Positions 21,992 to 31,285 of a DNA stretch of 64,000 nucleotides are shown in pieces. The notes under the pieces were generated by a model. That model had not been told where the DNA came from, did no database searches, and worked only from the letters and a program-made list of their open reading frames with translations. The position numbers and the translations under genes are program-made. Source of the stretch: an uncultured SAR86 cluster bacterium (GTDB lineage Bacteria > Pseudomonadota > Gammaproteobacteria > Magnimaribacterales > Magnimaribacteraceae); assembly GCA_902604855.1 (NCBI GenBank), contig CACLAF010000002.1, forward strand, positions 1 to 64,000, given 5' to 3'. Numbering within the stretch: position 1 is the stretch's first letter; each line of letters begins with the position of its first letter.

Positions 21992-22687
21992 TTAATTTAC
22001 TGTATAACCAGTAAAGTACCTAATCTCATCAGCAATATTTTCGGAAGAAGTTTCTTGCATGAAGCTCATCCAATCTTGACTTTGACCAAGTTTCATAAAG
22101 CTATCGGTCAAGCTACTCCATGAATCGTAAAGAAGAACAAAATGATATTGGCCTCTTGATCCATGGCCACCTGAATAGATTTCAACTCTGGCTCCTGATT
22201 CTTCAATAATTGCTTTTGCAGTCTGGAAATTTTCAAGTAATTGCTGTACTTTTCCAGTTTCTACATTGTCCCAAACGCTAACAGAATAGACATATGATCC
22301 ATTGAAATCTGATGCCATTTTAGTTTGATCTAAATTAGCAGCAGAAAAGCTCGTGGTTAGAGTTCCTACAGGATTACTACTAACATCGTTCCAAAACTCT
22401 TGCCATTCAACAGAAGTCATCTGTGTATCTTTCGTTTCTGCATAGCTAGCCATATCGTCCCATCTAATGACGTAATCAACTAATTGAGTAGATCCAACAT
22501 CATGAACATTAATTGAGACTTGAGCTCCTTGAGATCTATGGATTTCAGCAGCTCTTGTCATATTGGCAATCATCTCTTGGTTTTTTCCAGGTGAAGCTTC
22601 CCAAGTATAAACCTCAGCTATTTCAGCATAAGAAAAAGTTGCAAATATAAGACAAATTGCAACACACATACTTTTGTAAATTTTCAT
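21992..22687 (-). CDS. Secreted protein with two tandem NIPSNAP/ABM-like (dimeric alpha/beta barrel) halves
   Basis: Signal peptide MKIYKSMCVAICLIFATFSYA; two similar halves, IAEVYTWEASPGKNQEMIANMTRAAEIHRSQGAQVSI and YVYSVSVWDNVETGKVQQLLENFQTAKAIIEESGARVEI. Confidence 0.5.
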   Translation of the reverse strand: MKIYKSMCVAICLIFATFSYAEIAEVYTWEASPGKNQEMIANMTRAAEIHRSQGAQVSINVHDVGSTQLVDYVIRWDDMASYAETKDTQMTSVEWQEFWNDVSSNPVGTLTTSFSAANLDQTKMASDFNGSYVYSVSVWDNVETGKVQQLLENFQTAKAIIEESGARVEIYSGGHGSRGQYHFVLLYDSWSSLTDSFMKLGQSQDWMSFMQETSSENIADEIRYFTGYTVN

Positions 22688-22750
22688 ATAATTCTCCTTA
22701 ACACAAACTTATTACATTTCTGATAACTTGTCATGTATTTATTGGTTAAT

Positions 22751-24331
22751 TTACAAAGGCATTCGAAAAAGTGACCTTTCTAACTCACCAGAGATATAAA
22801 GAGATCTACCCTTTATTGCCAAGCCATTGAATACCATTGAAGGAGGTTGGAGTTCTGATTGTGCAGCACTACCAGGCATAACCTTAGCAACGACCTCAAT
22901 ATTGTTACTTTCATATTTTTTTATTTCACCTGTGCCACCTTCAAAGATATATATCGTATTGCCATCAATGGCCAAGCCCTCCGGTGAATCTAGACCATCA
23001 ACTAAAATTTCTTTATCACCTTTACTGTTAATACGCACAATCTGTCCTTTTAAAGTATCTGAAACCAGTAAGTCATTTTCATAGTTTATTACATGAGTTG
23101 GTGCTGAGAATCCATCAGTCAATACTTCCCCTACTCCATCTTCTAGATTAAATAAGGTAATAGAACCATTACCCTGAAGTGCTACGGCTATACGATCACC
23201 ATATTTTGTAGCTGACACTGGCATATTTAGATTATCAAGACTACTAATAATTTCACCTGTATCGGGTCTCATGATTTTTACATGATTATCTACCCAACTA
23301 GATAAAATTAAATAATCATCAAAAGTCGCAACAGCTGTATTTGAACCATGTGGAGATACTCGAAATATATTTTTATAATTCCAAGATTCAGAGGAATCTA
23401 ACGTGCTATATGCTTTTACAGACTGTATATCGGCAACAACTATGTCATCTTGAAATATTGCTATTCCTCCAGCATGAGAAATTCCTCCTGGTAAGACCTG
23501 CTCTACTGAAGAAGGAGATACTTTTAGAATGCTTCCCTCTGAGTAGCTAGAAACAAAAACCTCATCATTCTCACTTATAGCAAGATTATCAAGTCCAAGT
23601 TCAACATATGCATAATCGGATTTTATACCATCAACCACTTTTACAACTTTCCCTGCTCCAGTATCTAAAATAAATAATTCGCCCTTGGAATTGAAGTTTA
23701 CTGCTGCTGGAACATTTAAACCATCGACTTCTTTTCGTATATCTCCAGTATCAACGTCAACACTTACAACTTCATTATTGAACCATCTAGGACCATAAAG
23801 TCTGCCATCAGGGCCCCAATCCATACCGTTTAGACCACAAAATTCACCAATCTCATCAAATATGACTCTAGGCTCATTATTTCCAGTTGGATCCATTTCA
23901 AACAAACCATTATCAAAAAAACACTGTGCAACAAATAGCCTGTCATCATTAGAAAACGTTATTGGATTTACACCAGGTCCTGGATTGCCAGCTATGACTT
24001 TGTTTCCATTTATATCAAAACCTGCCACTTCACCTGTAAATATAGATGTCCAATAGAATTCTCCTTTAGAATTAAAAGCAATATCATCTGGACCGATTAC
24101 TCCATCAGATAAATCATATCTTTGCTTGATAGTTTTTTGGTTGATATCAATTACAGAAATATCTGATCCTACTACTGAAGCAGCATAAAGATATCCATCA
24201 GGACCAAAGTGCATACCATTTACACCGGCTATTTGAGCTCCAGTTACAAATAATTCAATTTTGTTATCATCAGATTTATTGCAACTGAAAAGAGTGAAAA
24301 TAATAATTGTTTTTACTATAAGCTTGACCAT
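22751..24331 (-). CDS. Lipoprotein with SMP-30/gluconolactonase/NHL-like beta-propeller repeats
   Basis: Lipobox MVKLIVKTIIIFTLFSC; repeated GVNGMHFGPDGYLYA, GLNGMDWGPDGRLYGP, SPEGLAIDGNTIYIF. Confidence 0.78.
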   Translation of the reverse strand: MVKLIVKTIIIFTLFSCNKSDDNKIELFVTGAQIAGVNGMHFGPDGYLYAASVVGSDISVIDINQKTIKQRYDLSDGVIGPDDIAFNSKGEFYWTSIFTGEVAGFDINGNKVIAGNPGPGVNPITFSNDDRLFVAQCFFDNGLFEMDPTGNNEPRVIFDEIGEFCGLNGMDWGPDGRLYGPRWFNNEVVSVDVDTGDIRKEVDGLNVPAAVNFNSKGELFILDTGAGKVVKVVDGIKSDYAYVELGLDNLAISENDEVFVSSYSEGSILKVSPSSVEQVLPGGISHAGGIAIFQDDIVVADIQSVKAYSTLDSSESWNYKNIFRVSPHGSNTAVATFDDYLILSSWVDNHVKIMRPDTGEIISSLDNLNMPVSATKYGDRIAVALQGNGSITLFNLEDGVGEVLTDGFSAPTHVINYENDLLVSDTLKGQIVRINSKGDKEILVDGLDSPEGLAIDGNTIYIFEGGTGEIKKYESNNIEVVAKVMPGSAAQSELQPPSMVFNGLAIKGRSLYISGELERSLFRMPL

Positions 24332-24385
24332 TGTTGTTCCCTTTAAAAATTTATATTAATCTTACTATAAAATTTTATTGAAGAT

Positions 24386-25834
24386 ATGAAAAAGGAAATG
24401 TTCCGAAAGATGAGTAAATCAGCTGCAGCCTACTTAGTGGGCGGAATAGCTTTCATTCAATTAGCGCCAGTTTTTTTTGATACTTTTCCACCTGAAACAC
24501 TTTTTGGGCTCAGCGCAGATCGATTGATGCAATACCTTTTCGCTCTAGTAGCCATAGGGTTCCCTATTGTGCTATTGATTGCTTACTTATCATCTAAAAA
24601 CGCTGAAGACGATAGAAAAACTGAAAAAAAGAAAGTTACAGCATCAGGAGATTATAAACAAAAAATTGCAGTAATACCTTTTACTAATTTAAATAAAGAT
24701 GATGATGGAGCGTTCCTTGTTGATGGTATTGTTGAGGATCTCATAACAGAGTTTTCTATGATAAGTGAGATAGAAATTGTCTCAAGACAGACATGCTTTA
24801 ATTTACGCGAAGAGAATCTAAGCCACCAACAATACAGAGATCTTCATGAATTAGACTATATCGTTTCAGGGAGTATAAGGGCAGTCGAAAATAGATTGAG
24901 AATCTCAGTAGAATTATCCGAAACCCCAGACGGTAATGTTATTTGGAGTAATAAATACGACAGAGTGAAGGAAGATATTTTTGATATTCAAGATGAAATT
25001 GTCAGAAAAATTACAATCGCTTTGTTGGGTGGAATTGAGATATCAAGTTTAAAAAGAGCACATAGAAAACCAACTGAAAGCATTACTTCTTACGAATTTT
25101 TACTTAAAGGTAAAGACAATCACCACAAATTTACAAAGGAAGCAAATACAGAAGCTATGATTAACTTAGATTTAGCAATCTCAACTGATTCAAATAATGC
25201 TCAAGCTTATGCATGGAAGGCATGTGTCATTGGACAAGCATTAGGTCGAGGATACTGTGAAATGACGGATGAAAAAGTTAGTGAATTGCTGCAACTCTTA
25301 GACAAAGCTCTGGAAGTAGATCCAAATGATTTTGAATGCCATCGTATGCAGGCTGAAGTATACCTTTCAATGCATGATTTTGAAAAATCTAAGATAAGTG
25401 GTCAAAAAGCAACTAGCATGAATCCAAATGATCCCAGAGTTATATCTGTATATGGAGAGGCATTACTTAGAGTTAACGAGTTAGATAAGGGTTTAGAGTA
25501 TTTAGAAAAAGCGTATGAATTGGATCCAATACCTCAAGGTCAAACAACTAGTGATAGACGTCTTGCTGCACTCTTTTATGGATACTATTTAAAAGATGAT
25601 TTTGATAAATGTCAGTTGCTTAATCAGCAGATGGTTAATTCAGATGCAAGAACTTGGTTGTTGAATTCTTATATGTGCCAAATGAAAGATACAGATTATT
25701 CTAATGATGAATGGTTCAAAAGAGGTCTAAATGAATTTAATAGTCTAGATTGGAACATGGAAGTTGATAGATTTCACCTTAATAACGACCTACTTAAGTC
25801 TCAATTGATAGAATTTGCTGAAGAAAATATTTAA
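24386..25834 (+). CDS. Membrane protein with TolB-like domain and TPR repeats
   Basis: TM helices; KIAVIPFTNLNKDDDGAFLVDGIVEDLITEFSMISEIEIVSRQT...YIVSGSIRAVENRLRISVELSETPDGNVIWSNKYDR; TPRs downstream. Confidence 0.82.
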   Translation: MKKEMFRKMSKSAAAYLVGGIAFIQLAPVFFDTFPPETLFGLSADRLMQYLFALVAIGFPIVLLIAYLSSKNAEDDRKTEKKKVTASGDYKQKIAVIPFTNLNKDDDGAFLVDGIVEDLITEFSMISEIEIVSRQTCFNLREENLSHQQYRDLHELDYIVSGSIRAVENRLRISVELSETPDGNVIWSNKYDRVKEDIFDIQDEIVRKITIALLGGIEISSLKRAHRKPTESITSYEFLLKGKDNHHKFTKEANTEAMINLDLAISTDSNNAQAYAWKACVIGQALGRGYCEMTDEKVSELLQLLDKALEVDPNDFECHRMQAEVYLSMHDFEKSKISGQKATSMNPNDPRVISVYGEALLRVNELDKGLEYLEKAYELDPIPQGQTTSDRRLAALFYGYYLKDDFDKCQLLNQQMVNSDARTWLLNSYMCQMKDTDYSNDEWFKRGLNEFNSLDWNMEVDRFHLNNDLLKSQLIEFAEENI

Positions 25835-26361
25835 TCTCTCGTTATGTTTAATTGATCTGCAGATTCTTTAAAAACACTTTCATCCAAATGGCTTTCAGTA
25901 TCCGGATATATTTCACTTTCAAACCAGTCTATAAACTCCTGCGATCTATTACCTTTCCACTGCTGCCAGACACCTTTTGCAATTGGAGTTTTCATAACTC
26001 CTAGCTTAAGAGTTCGCATTCTTGTATCTAAGTGACTTTTATCTACTAGACCTTCTTGTACTTTGTCGTATACGTCAAAAAGATCAACCAAGTAAGTCAT
26101 AATAGCCATACTGATTCGCCAACCTTCTACAGGATCATATTTATCAGCATGCCAATCAGTAGACATGAATTGTGCATATTCAAGATCTTTAGAAGTTTGA
26201 AAATATCTATCGTAAAGTCTTTGTGTCAATGAATGACCAAATTGAGCCTTAGTTATCATATTTTGTTGTTTTATTTGTAATCCTAAATATACAACTGAAA
26301 CGACAACTCCCAATGCAGCAACAATTTGTACCATCAATACTATAATTTCTTGATTAGGCAT
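25831..26361 (-). CDS. Conserved hypothetical protein with one N-terminal TM helix
   Basis: NQEIIVLMVQIVAALGVVVSVVYLGLQIKQQNMITKAQFGHSLTQRLYDRYFQ; 1-bp overlap with upstream MBL gene. Confidence 0.65.
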   Translation of the reverse strand: MPNQEIIVLMVQIVAALGVVVSVVYLGLQIKQQNMITKAQFGHSLTQRLYDRYFQTSKDLEYAQFMSTDWHADKYDPVEGWRISMAIMTYLVDLFDVYDKVQEGLVDKSHLDTRMRTLKLGVMKTPIAKGVWQQWKGNRSQEFIDWFESEIYPDTESHLDESVFKESADQLNITRD

Positions 26362-27317
26362 TATTCTACTGAGCTTCTAATGATCTGCAGATCTTTTGTA
26401 ATTACTGTTCCTATGGCCCCATGAGATAAATTATCTTTGGTGATGGAAGCTATATCTGCGATAGTCCTGGCGGCATGGATACCTGTACAGTGCCCTCCAA
26501 CTAGCTGCTTCAGGCCAAATTCTTTAAGCGATCTTGCTGTATTATTAATTACCTCATCAGAAGATCTATATAGATGAAAACCTCCTATTGCACCATATAT
26601 ATCTCTGTTTTCAATCTGATGGAATTTGTGAGCGGTATTCATCATTCCTGCATGCCCACACCCCGACATCATATACCAGCCCTTGTCTGTTTTTATACCC
26701 AAAGATTGATCATCTCTTAATAGATCTTCAATCAATACACCATTTTCTTTCAAATAAAATCCCGGAGATACAACTACTTTTTCAAAAATTCTTTCAACAG
26801 GTCCAGATAGAATTAAGTTAGGAGCTATTTCGTAAGAATCATTAATTATTATGAATTTAATGCCTACATCTTCCGCTTGCTTTTTAAAGTCTGAAACTTT
26901 ATTAAAACCGCCTATGAAACCACGAAGTTCTCCATTTTCATCAAATCTCTGATCAAAAAAACCTTCCGCAACATAAACATTGCTAAAAGCTTTAGGATTC
27001 GAGTTCATATATGTTTGTCTTAGCTTAATTAATCCGCCTGTGTGATCTCCATGAAAATGACTAAGTATGACCTTTTCAACTCTACTAAGATCTTTTTGTA
27101 AGAGGTTTGCATTATGTAGAACTGTATTTTCGTCAAACCCAGTGTCGAACAAGATAGATTCTTGTTCACTTTCTAAGAGTGCAGAAAAGCTCCATTCCCC
27201 TATTCCTCCAAAATTAGCAATATTAGTAGCTAAAATTGTTATTTCGTAATCTGTACTCTTTAAATTCGCCGAAAATAAAAAAATTATTAATATATATTTC
27301 CAAAAGTTCTGGATCAT
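26361..27317 (-). CDS. Periplasmic metallo-beta-lactamase-fold hydrolase
   Basis: Signal peptide; LSHFHGDHTGG (HxHxDH); SGCGHAGMMNT; GGFHLYRSSDE; 4-bp overlap with HlyD gene. Confidence 0.87.
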   Translation of the reverse strand: MIQNFWKYILIIFLFSANLKSTDYEITILATNIANFGGIGEWSFSALLESEQESILFDTGFDENTVLHNANLLQKDLSRVEKVILSHFHGDHTGGLIKLRQTYMNSNPKAFSNVYVAEGFFDQRFDENGELRGFIGGFNKVSDFKKQAEDVGIKFIIINDSYEIAPNLILSGPVERIFEKVVVSPGFYLKENGVLIEDLLRDDQSLGIKTDKGWYMMSGCGHAGMMNTAHKFHQIENRDIYGAIGGFHLYRSSDEVINNTARSLKEFGLKQLVGGHCTGIHAARTIADIASITKDNLSHGAIGTVITKDLQIIRSSVE

Positions 27318-28252
27318 CTTTCTCTGAATGCTTTATTTTTTATATTGGTAACAGGTTGTAGCAAATATTTTAGAATAGTTTTATTGCCACTCACAATATT
27401 CACAGTTGCCTGCATGCCAGGAAGAAGCTGTAACTCTCTAGACATACTAGTTATCCCATCTGAAGGAATGCTTACTAAACATACATACCAAGTTGATCCG
27501 TCGTCTTTAGAAACTGTATCAGCACTTACATTAAGTACTTCTCCCTCTAAGCTGCCATATATAGCAAAATCAAATGCACTAAGCTGCACTATTGCCTTTT
27601 GTCCTTTGATTACGTAAGCGATATCCATTGGAGATACTTCTACTTCAAGAATTAGCTCATCATTTAGTGGAATCATTTCAAGAATTGGACTAGCTGGCTG
27701 AACAACACCTCCAGTAGTATTAATTAAGATTCTATTGATTATTCCATCCATAGGTGCAGTAACATTGGTTCTTTTAAGCTTGTCCTGCAAATTTGGTATT
27801 TGATCCAATGTTGCTTGATATTCAGATTCTGCCGTTGAAATCCTTTGTAAAAGTCGAATTAAGTTAATTCGAGGCTCAACATTACTATCAACCAATGGTT
27901 CTAATATAAGCCTTTCTTCTTCAAGAAGTGTGAGTGATTGCTCTAGGGATTTTAATTGTTGTTGTGAAGAGTTTAAATCTCCCAGAAATTTAGTCTCATC
28001 AAGTTTTACTAATAAATCACCCTTATTGACTTTATCACCCATATTGACTGCAATTTCATTAATAATTCCGCCTTCTAGATTTTGAATTACCTGTAATTTG
28101 CTGGAAGCGATAATTTTACCATTACCTCTTGTTACTTCTTCTAACTCTGCATTCGCGGCCCATACAAAGAAAGTGATAAAGAAGAAAAGTATTACATATA
28201 AAATTAAATCAGGTTTAGGTGTAGAAAATATATTTTTTAATTTACTTAACAT
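27314..28252 (-). CDS. Type I secretion membrane fusion protein, HlyD family
   Basis: WAANAELEEVTRGNGKIIASSKLQVIQNLEGGIINEIAVNMGDKVNKGDLLVKLDET; QLLPGMQATVNIVSGNKTILKYLLQPVTNIKNKAFRER. Confidence 0.95.
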   Translation of the reverse strand: MLSKLKNIFSTPKPDLILYVILFFFITFFVWAANAELEEVTRGNGKIIASSKLQVIQNLEGGIINEIAVNMGDKVNKGDLLVKLDETKFLGDLNSSQQQLKSLEQSLTLLEEERLILEPLVDSNVEPRINLIRLLQRISTAESEYQATLDQIPNLQDKLKRTNVTAPMDGIINRILINTTGGVVQPASPILEMIPLNDELILEVEVSPMDIAYVIKGQKAIVQLSAFDFAIYGSLEGEVLNVSADTVSKDDGSTWYVCLVSIPSDGITSMSRELQLLPGMQATVNIVSGNKTILKYLLQPVTNIKNKAFRER

Positions 28253-29952
28253 TATCTTGGTTGATTAAGTTTATTAATTATCTCTTCCTTTGGACCATCT
28301 TCAACAATTTGGCCTTCATTCATAACTATAATTCTGTCTACAAGATTTAAAAGAGGCATTCTATGGGTAACTATGAGCATCGTAGAATCTTGTATTATAG
28401 AACTCATCTGACTGATAAAAATATTTTCAGCATTCATATCCATAGCTGATGTTGGCTCATCGAGGATAAAATGCGACGGTTTATGTACGATAGCTCTTGC
28501 GAGAGCTATAGACTGTCTTTGGCCGCCTGATAGACCTTTACCCCCGTCTGATAGCTGCAGATCATATCCACCAGGTATTTTAGTGACAAAATCATCTAAT
28601 CCAGAGAGCTTTCCTGCAATAATTAAATCATCTTGATTAATATCCTCCCTTCCCATAGTGATATTTTCTCTTATTGATCCTGAAAATAGTTGAACGTCTT
28701 GTAGAATGATGCCAATAGATTTTGATAAATCATCCGTATGAAGTTGTTTAATATCAACACCATCATACATAACGAGTCCATCTGAGGATTTGAACAGACC
28801 AGACGCGAGTTTCATTAAAGTACTTTTACCGGAACCATTTCTACCTAATACGGCTACCTTCTCTCCCTCATTAACAGATAGATTAATACTTCTTATAGTA
28901 TCTAAATCTGCTTCAGGATATCTATATGTTGTATCTTTAAATTCTATGCCTCCAAGCTTCTCTCTTCTTATAGCACTTTTATTTTTCTCAGAGACGTCAT
29001 CTTCTTGTGTTTCTTCCATAAAGGATGCAAGCCTTTTATAGGATGTCTTTGCGTTATTCGCTCTTCCAAATAAATTTGCAATTTGTGCCAAAGGGGCAAG
29101 AGTTCTTGAAGATAATAAAACAGCCGCAACCATACCACCCATGCTTACCGTCCCTTCTGAAACAAGAAAAACTCCATAAAAAACTATTCCCACAAGGCAT
29201 ATTTGTTGAGCCGATTGAGCGGAATTAACAGCAATTTGTGCTAACGCCCTTGATAATCTGCTCCGACTTGACTGCTTGGTCGCTGCATCATTCCATCTTT
29301 TTTTGACCAGATCTCCACCACCTAAAACTTTGATTGATTCAATACCTGTTATAGTTTCAACTAGTACCGACTGCTTTTCTTGATTATGTTGACCCAAATC
29401 TTCACTTACTCTGGCTAGAAATGGCTGAATTAGTATTCCTATTAACAATACTACTGGGACAGCAACAAGGGGTATATAGGCCAAAGGCCCGGCAATAAGG
29501 TAAATAACGAAAATAAATAAAAATATAAATGGTATATCTACTATTAACGATAGAGTTGCAGAAGTAAAAAAATCTCTTACAGAGTCAAATTCCCTAAAGG
29601 TATTAGCTGTTGCTCCAACAGGTCCAGTTACAACAGCTGTAGGTGCATCAAGTAATCTATTAAAGATAGTGTCCCCAACATTCTTATCTACATATTCTCC
29701 AGCATAATCAATGAAATATGTTTTAAGCATCTTCAAAACAAAGTCAAAAATAATAACTAAAGCCATACCTATCGTAAGAGCATAAAGAGATTCATAAGCT
29801 GAATTAGGAAGGACTCTGTCATAAACGACCATGATGAAAATAGAACTTCCTACTGACATAAAATTAACAAGTGTAGCTGCCAACATAACTTTGTAGTAAG
29901 TCTGTTTATTCTCTAAAAAAGCAGACCAAAACCAGTGATCTATAAGTTTCAT
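28252..29952 (-). CDS. Type I secretion ABC transporter / permease
   Basis: ABC-membrane domain; Walker A GRNGSGKSTLMKLASG; LSGGQRQSIALARA; no N-terminal C39 peptidase motif visible. Confidence 0.95.
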   Translation of the reverse strand: MKLIDHWFWSAFLENKQTYYKVMLAATLVNFMSVGSSIFIMVVYDRVLPNSAYESLYALTIGMALVIIFDFVLKMLKTYFIDYAGEYVDKNVGDTIFNRLLDAPTAVVTGPVGATANTFREFDSVRDFFTSATLSLIVDIPFIFLFIFVIYLIAGPLAYIPLVAVPVVLLIGILIQPFLARVSEDLGQHNQEKQSVLVETITGIESIKVLGGGDLVKKRWNDAATKQSSRSRLSRALAQIAVNSAQSAQQICLVGIVFYGVFLVSEGTVSMGGMVAAVLLSSRTLAPLAQIANLFGRANNAKTSYKRLASFMEETQEDDVSEKNKSAIRREKLGGIEFKDTTYRYPEADLDTIRSINLSVNEGEKVAVLGRNGSGKSTLMKLASGLFKSSDGLVMYDGVDIKQLHTDDLSKSIGIILQDVQLFSGSIRENITMGREDINQDDLIIAGKLSGLDDFVTKIPGGYDLQLSDGGKGLSGGQRQSIALARAIVHKPSHFILDEPTSAMDMNAENIFISQMSSIIQDSTMLIVTHRMPLLNLVDRIIVMNEGQIVEDGPKEEIINKLNQPR

Positions 29953-31277
29953 TAATTCACCCTTAATTCAAATTCAGATCCTAGCTCTCCGGTAAGTTTT
30001 GTATAAGAATATCTCTCAATTTGGGATGATCTTATAGCTTCTAAAAGTGCTTGAGAGGATTCTAAAAAGTCCCTTTCAGTTTGCAGGAGATCTAATAGCA
30101 GTACATTAGATGTTTGAAACTGTTCGTTTGCATAATATTGTGACTGTTTATTTGCTTTGTAAGCGTTTTGATATGCTTCTATATTGCTTGGAATAAGTTT
30201 GATGTTTTGGAGAGAATTACTCATCTCAGCTTCAATTTTTCTAATAATTGCATCCTTGTTATTCATATAAGCACTCGATTCAGCTCTCGCCTGTTCTTTT
30301 AATGCTCTATTCTTTCCACCTGTATAAAGATCATATGAGAGATTTAGTCCTGAATAAACATCATATTCATCGGACTGCTCTGATAGATTATATTGACTGC
30401 CCCGAACTTCTATATCCAATCTAGGAAGAGATTCACTCTGAACCTTTTGAGCATTGAAGATAGATGCTTCTAGCGAACTTAATGCTCTAAGAATATTAGG
30501 ATTATTTAACATCATTAAGTTTCTGGATTCTTCTAAAGTTCTAAATTGTATATTTAGATTCTCTGGCGGAAGTTTTTTTGGAAGTTCATTTGTTGGAAAA
30601 TAAACCCTATACTCAGATATAGCTTTACTTAAATTTTGTCTTACAGTTATTAGCTTAGCATAAGCTTCCGCCTCTCTAGCAACCGCTCTACTTAGTTCTC
30701 TCGGAGCAGATAAACCACCTTCTACTTTCTGTTGAATTCTTTCTTTAATAGCGGTATGCCTTTTATAAGACTCATTTATGGTGTCGGTGAAAATTGTGTA
30801 AGCAGAAACATTTATATAGCTAATTACTGATCTGTAAATAAGGTCCAAAATTGTAGCTGAAAGTTCAGCTCTCTTTGCGTCGAATAATGCTTCTGACTTT
30901 GATATATCACTTCTAGTTGCACCAAAATCATACAAAAGCTGGCTAATAGTTATAGTTGCATCGGTCTTATGTTCTGATCTTGATTTTTCAAATAGATTAT
31001 TGGCACCATCTTCGAAGCTTTTATCTAACTGATTATTAGAATCTACTATCAATCTGATTTGTGGTAATAGATTCGCCTTACTACCTTTCAGATTAGCACC
31101 CGCTGCTTTTAAAGAATCGAGTGATGATAGATATTCAGGATGATCACTCACTGCATCACTAACTTGTGTTACAAAGACGCCATATTCTGTTGAGTTCATG
31201 TATGGATCCAATAAGTCATCACTATGCAGAGCGTTACTTAAAAAAGCCATTGCAATAATTGCTATGAAAGATTTCAT
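29952..31277 (-). CDS. TolC-family outer membrane efflux/secretion protein
   Basis: Signal peptide; LKAAGANLKGSKANLLPQIRLIVDSNNQ; LLYDFGATRSDISKSEALFDAKRAEL; LYTGGKNRALKEQARAES. Confidence 0.92.
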   Translation of the reverse strand: MKSFIAIIAMAFLSNALHSDDLLDPYMNSTEYGVFVTQVSDAVSDHPEYLSSLDSLKAAGANLKGSKANLLPQIRLIVDSNNQLDKSFEDGANNLFEKSRSEHKTDATITISQLLYDFGATRSDISKSEALFDAKRAELSATILDLIYRSVISYINVSAYTIFTDTINESYKRHTAIKERIQQKVEGGLSAPRELSRAVAREAEAYAKLITVRQNLSKAISEYRVYFPTNELPKKLPPENLNIQFRTLEESRNLMMLNNPNILRALSSLEASIFNAQKVQSESLPRLDIEVRGSQYNLSEQSDEYDVYSGLNLSYDLYTGGKNRALKEQARAESSAYMNNKDAIIRKIEAEMSNSLQNIKLIPSNIEAYQNAYKANKQSQYYANEQFQTSNVLLLDLLQTERDFLESSQALLEAIRSSQIERYSYTKLTGELGSEFELRVN

Positions 31278-31285
31278 GAATTTAT

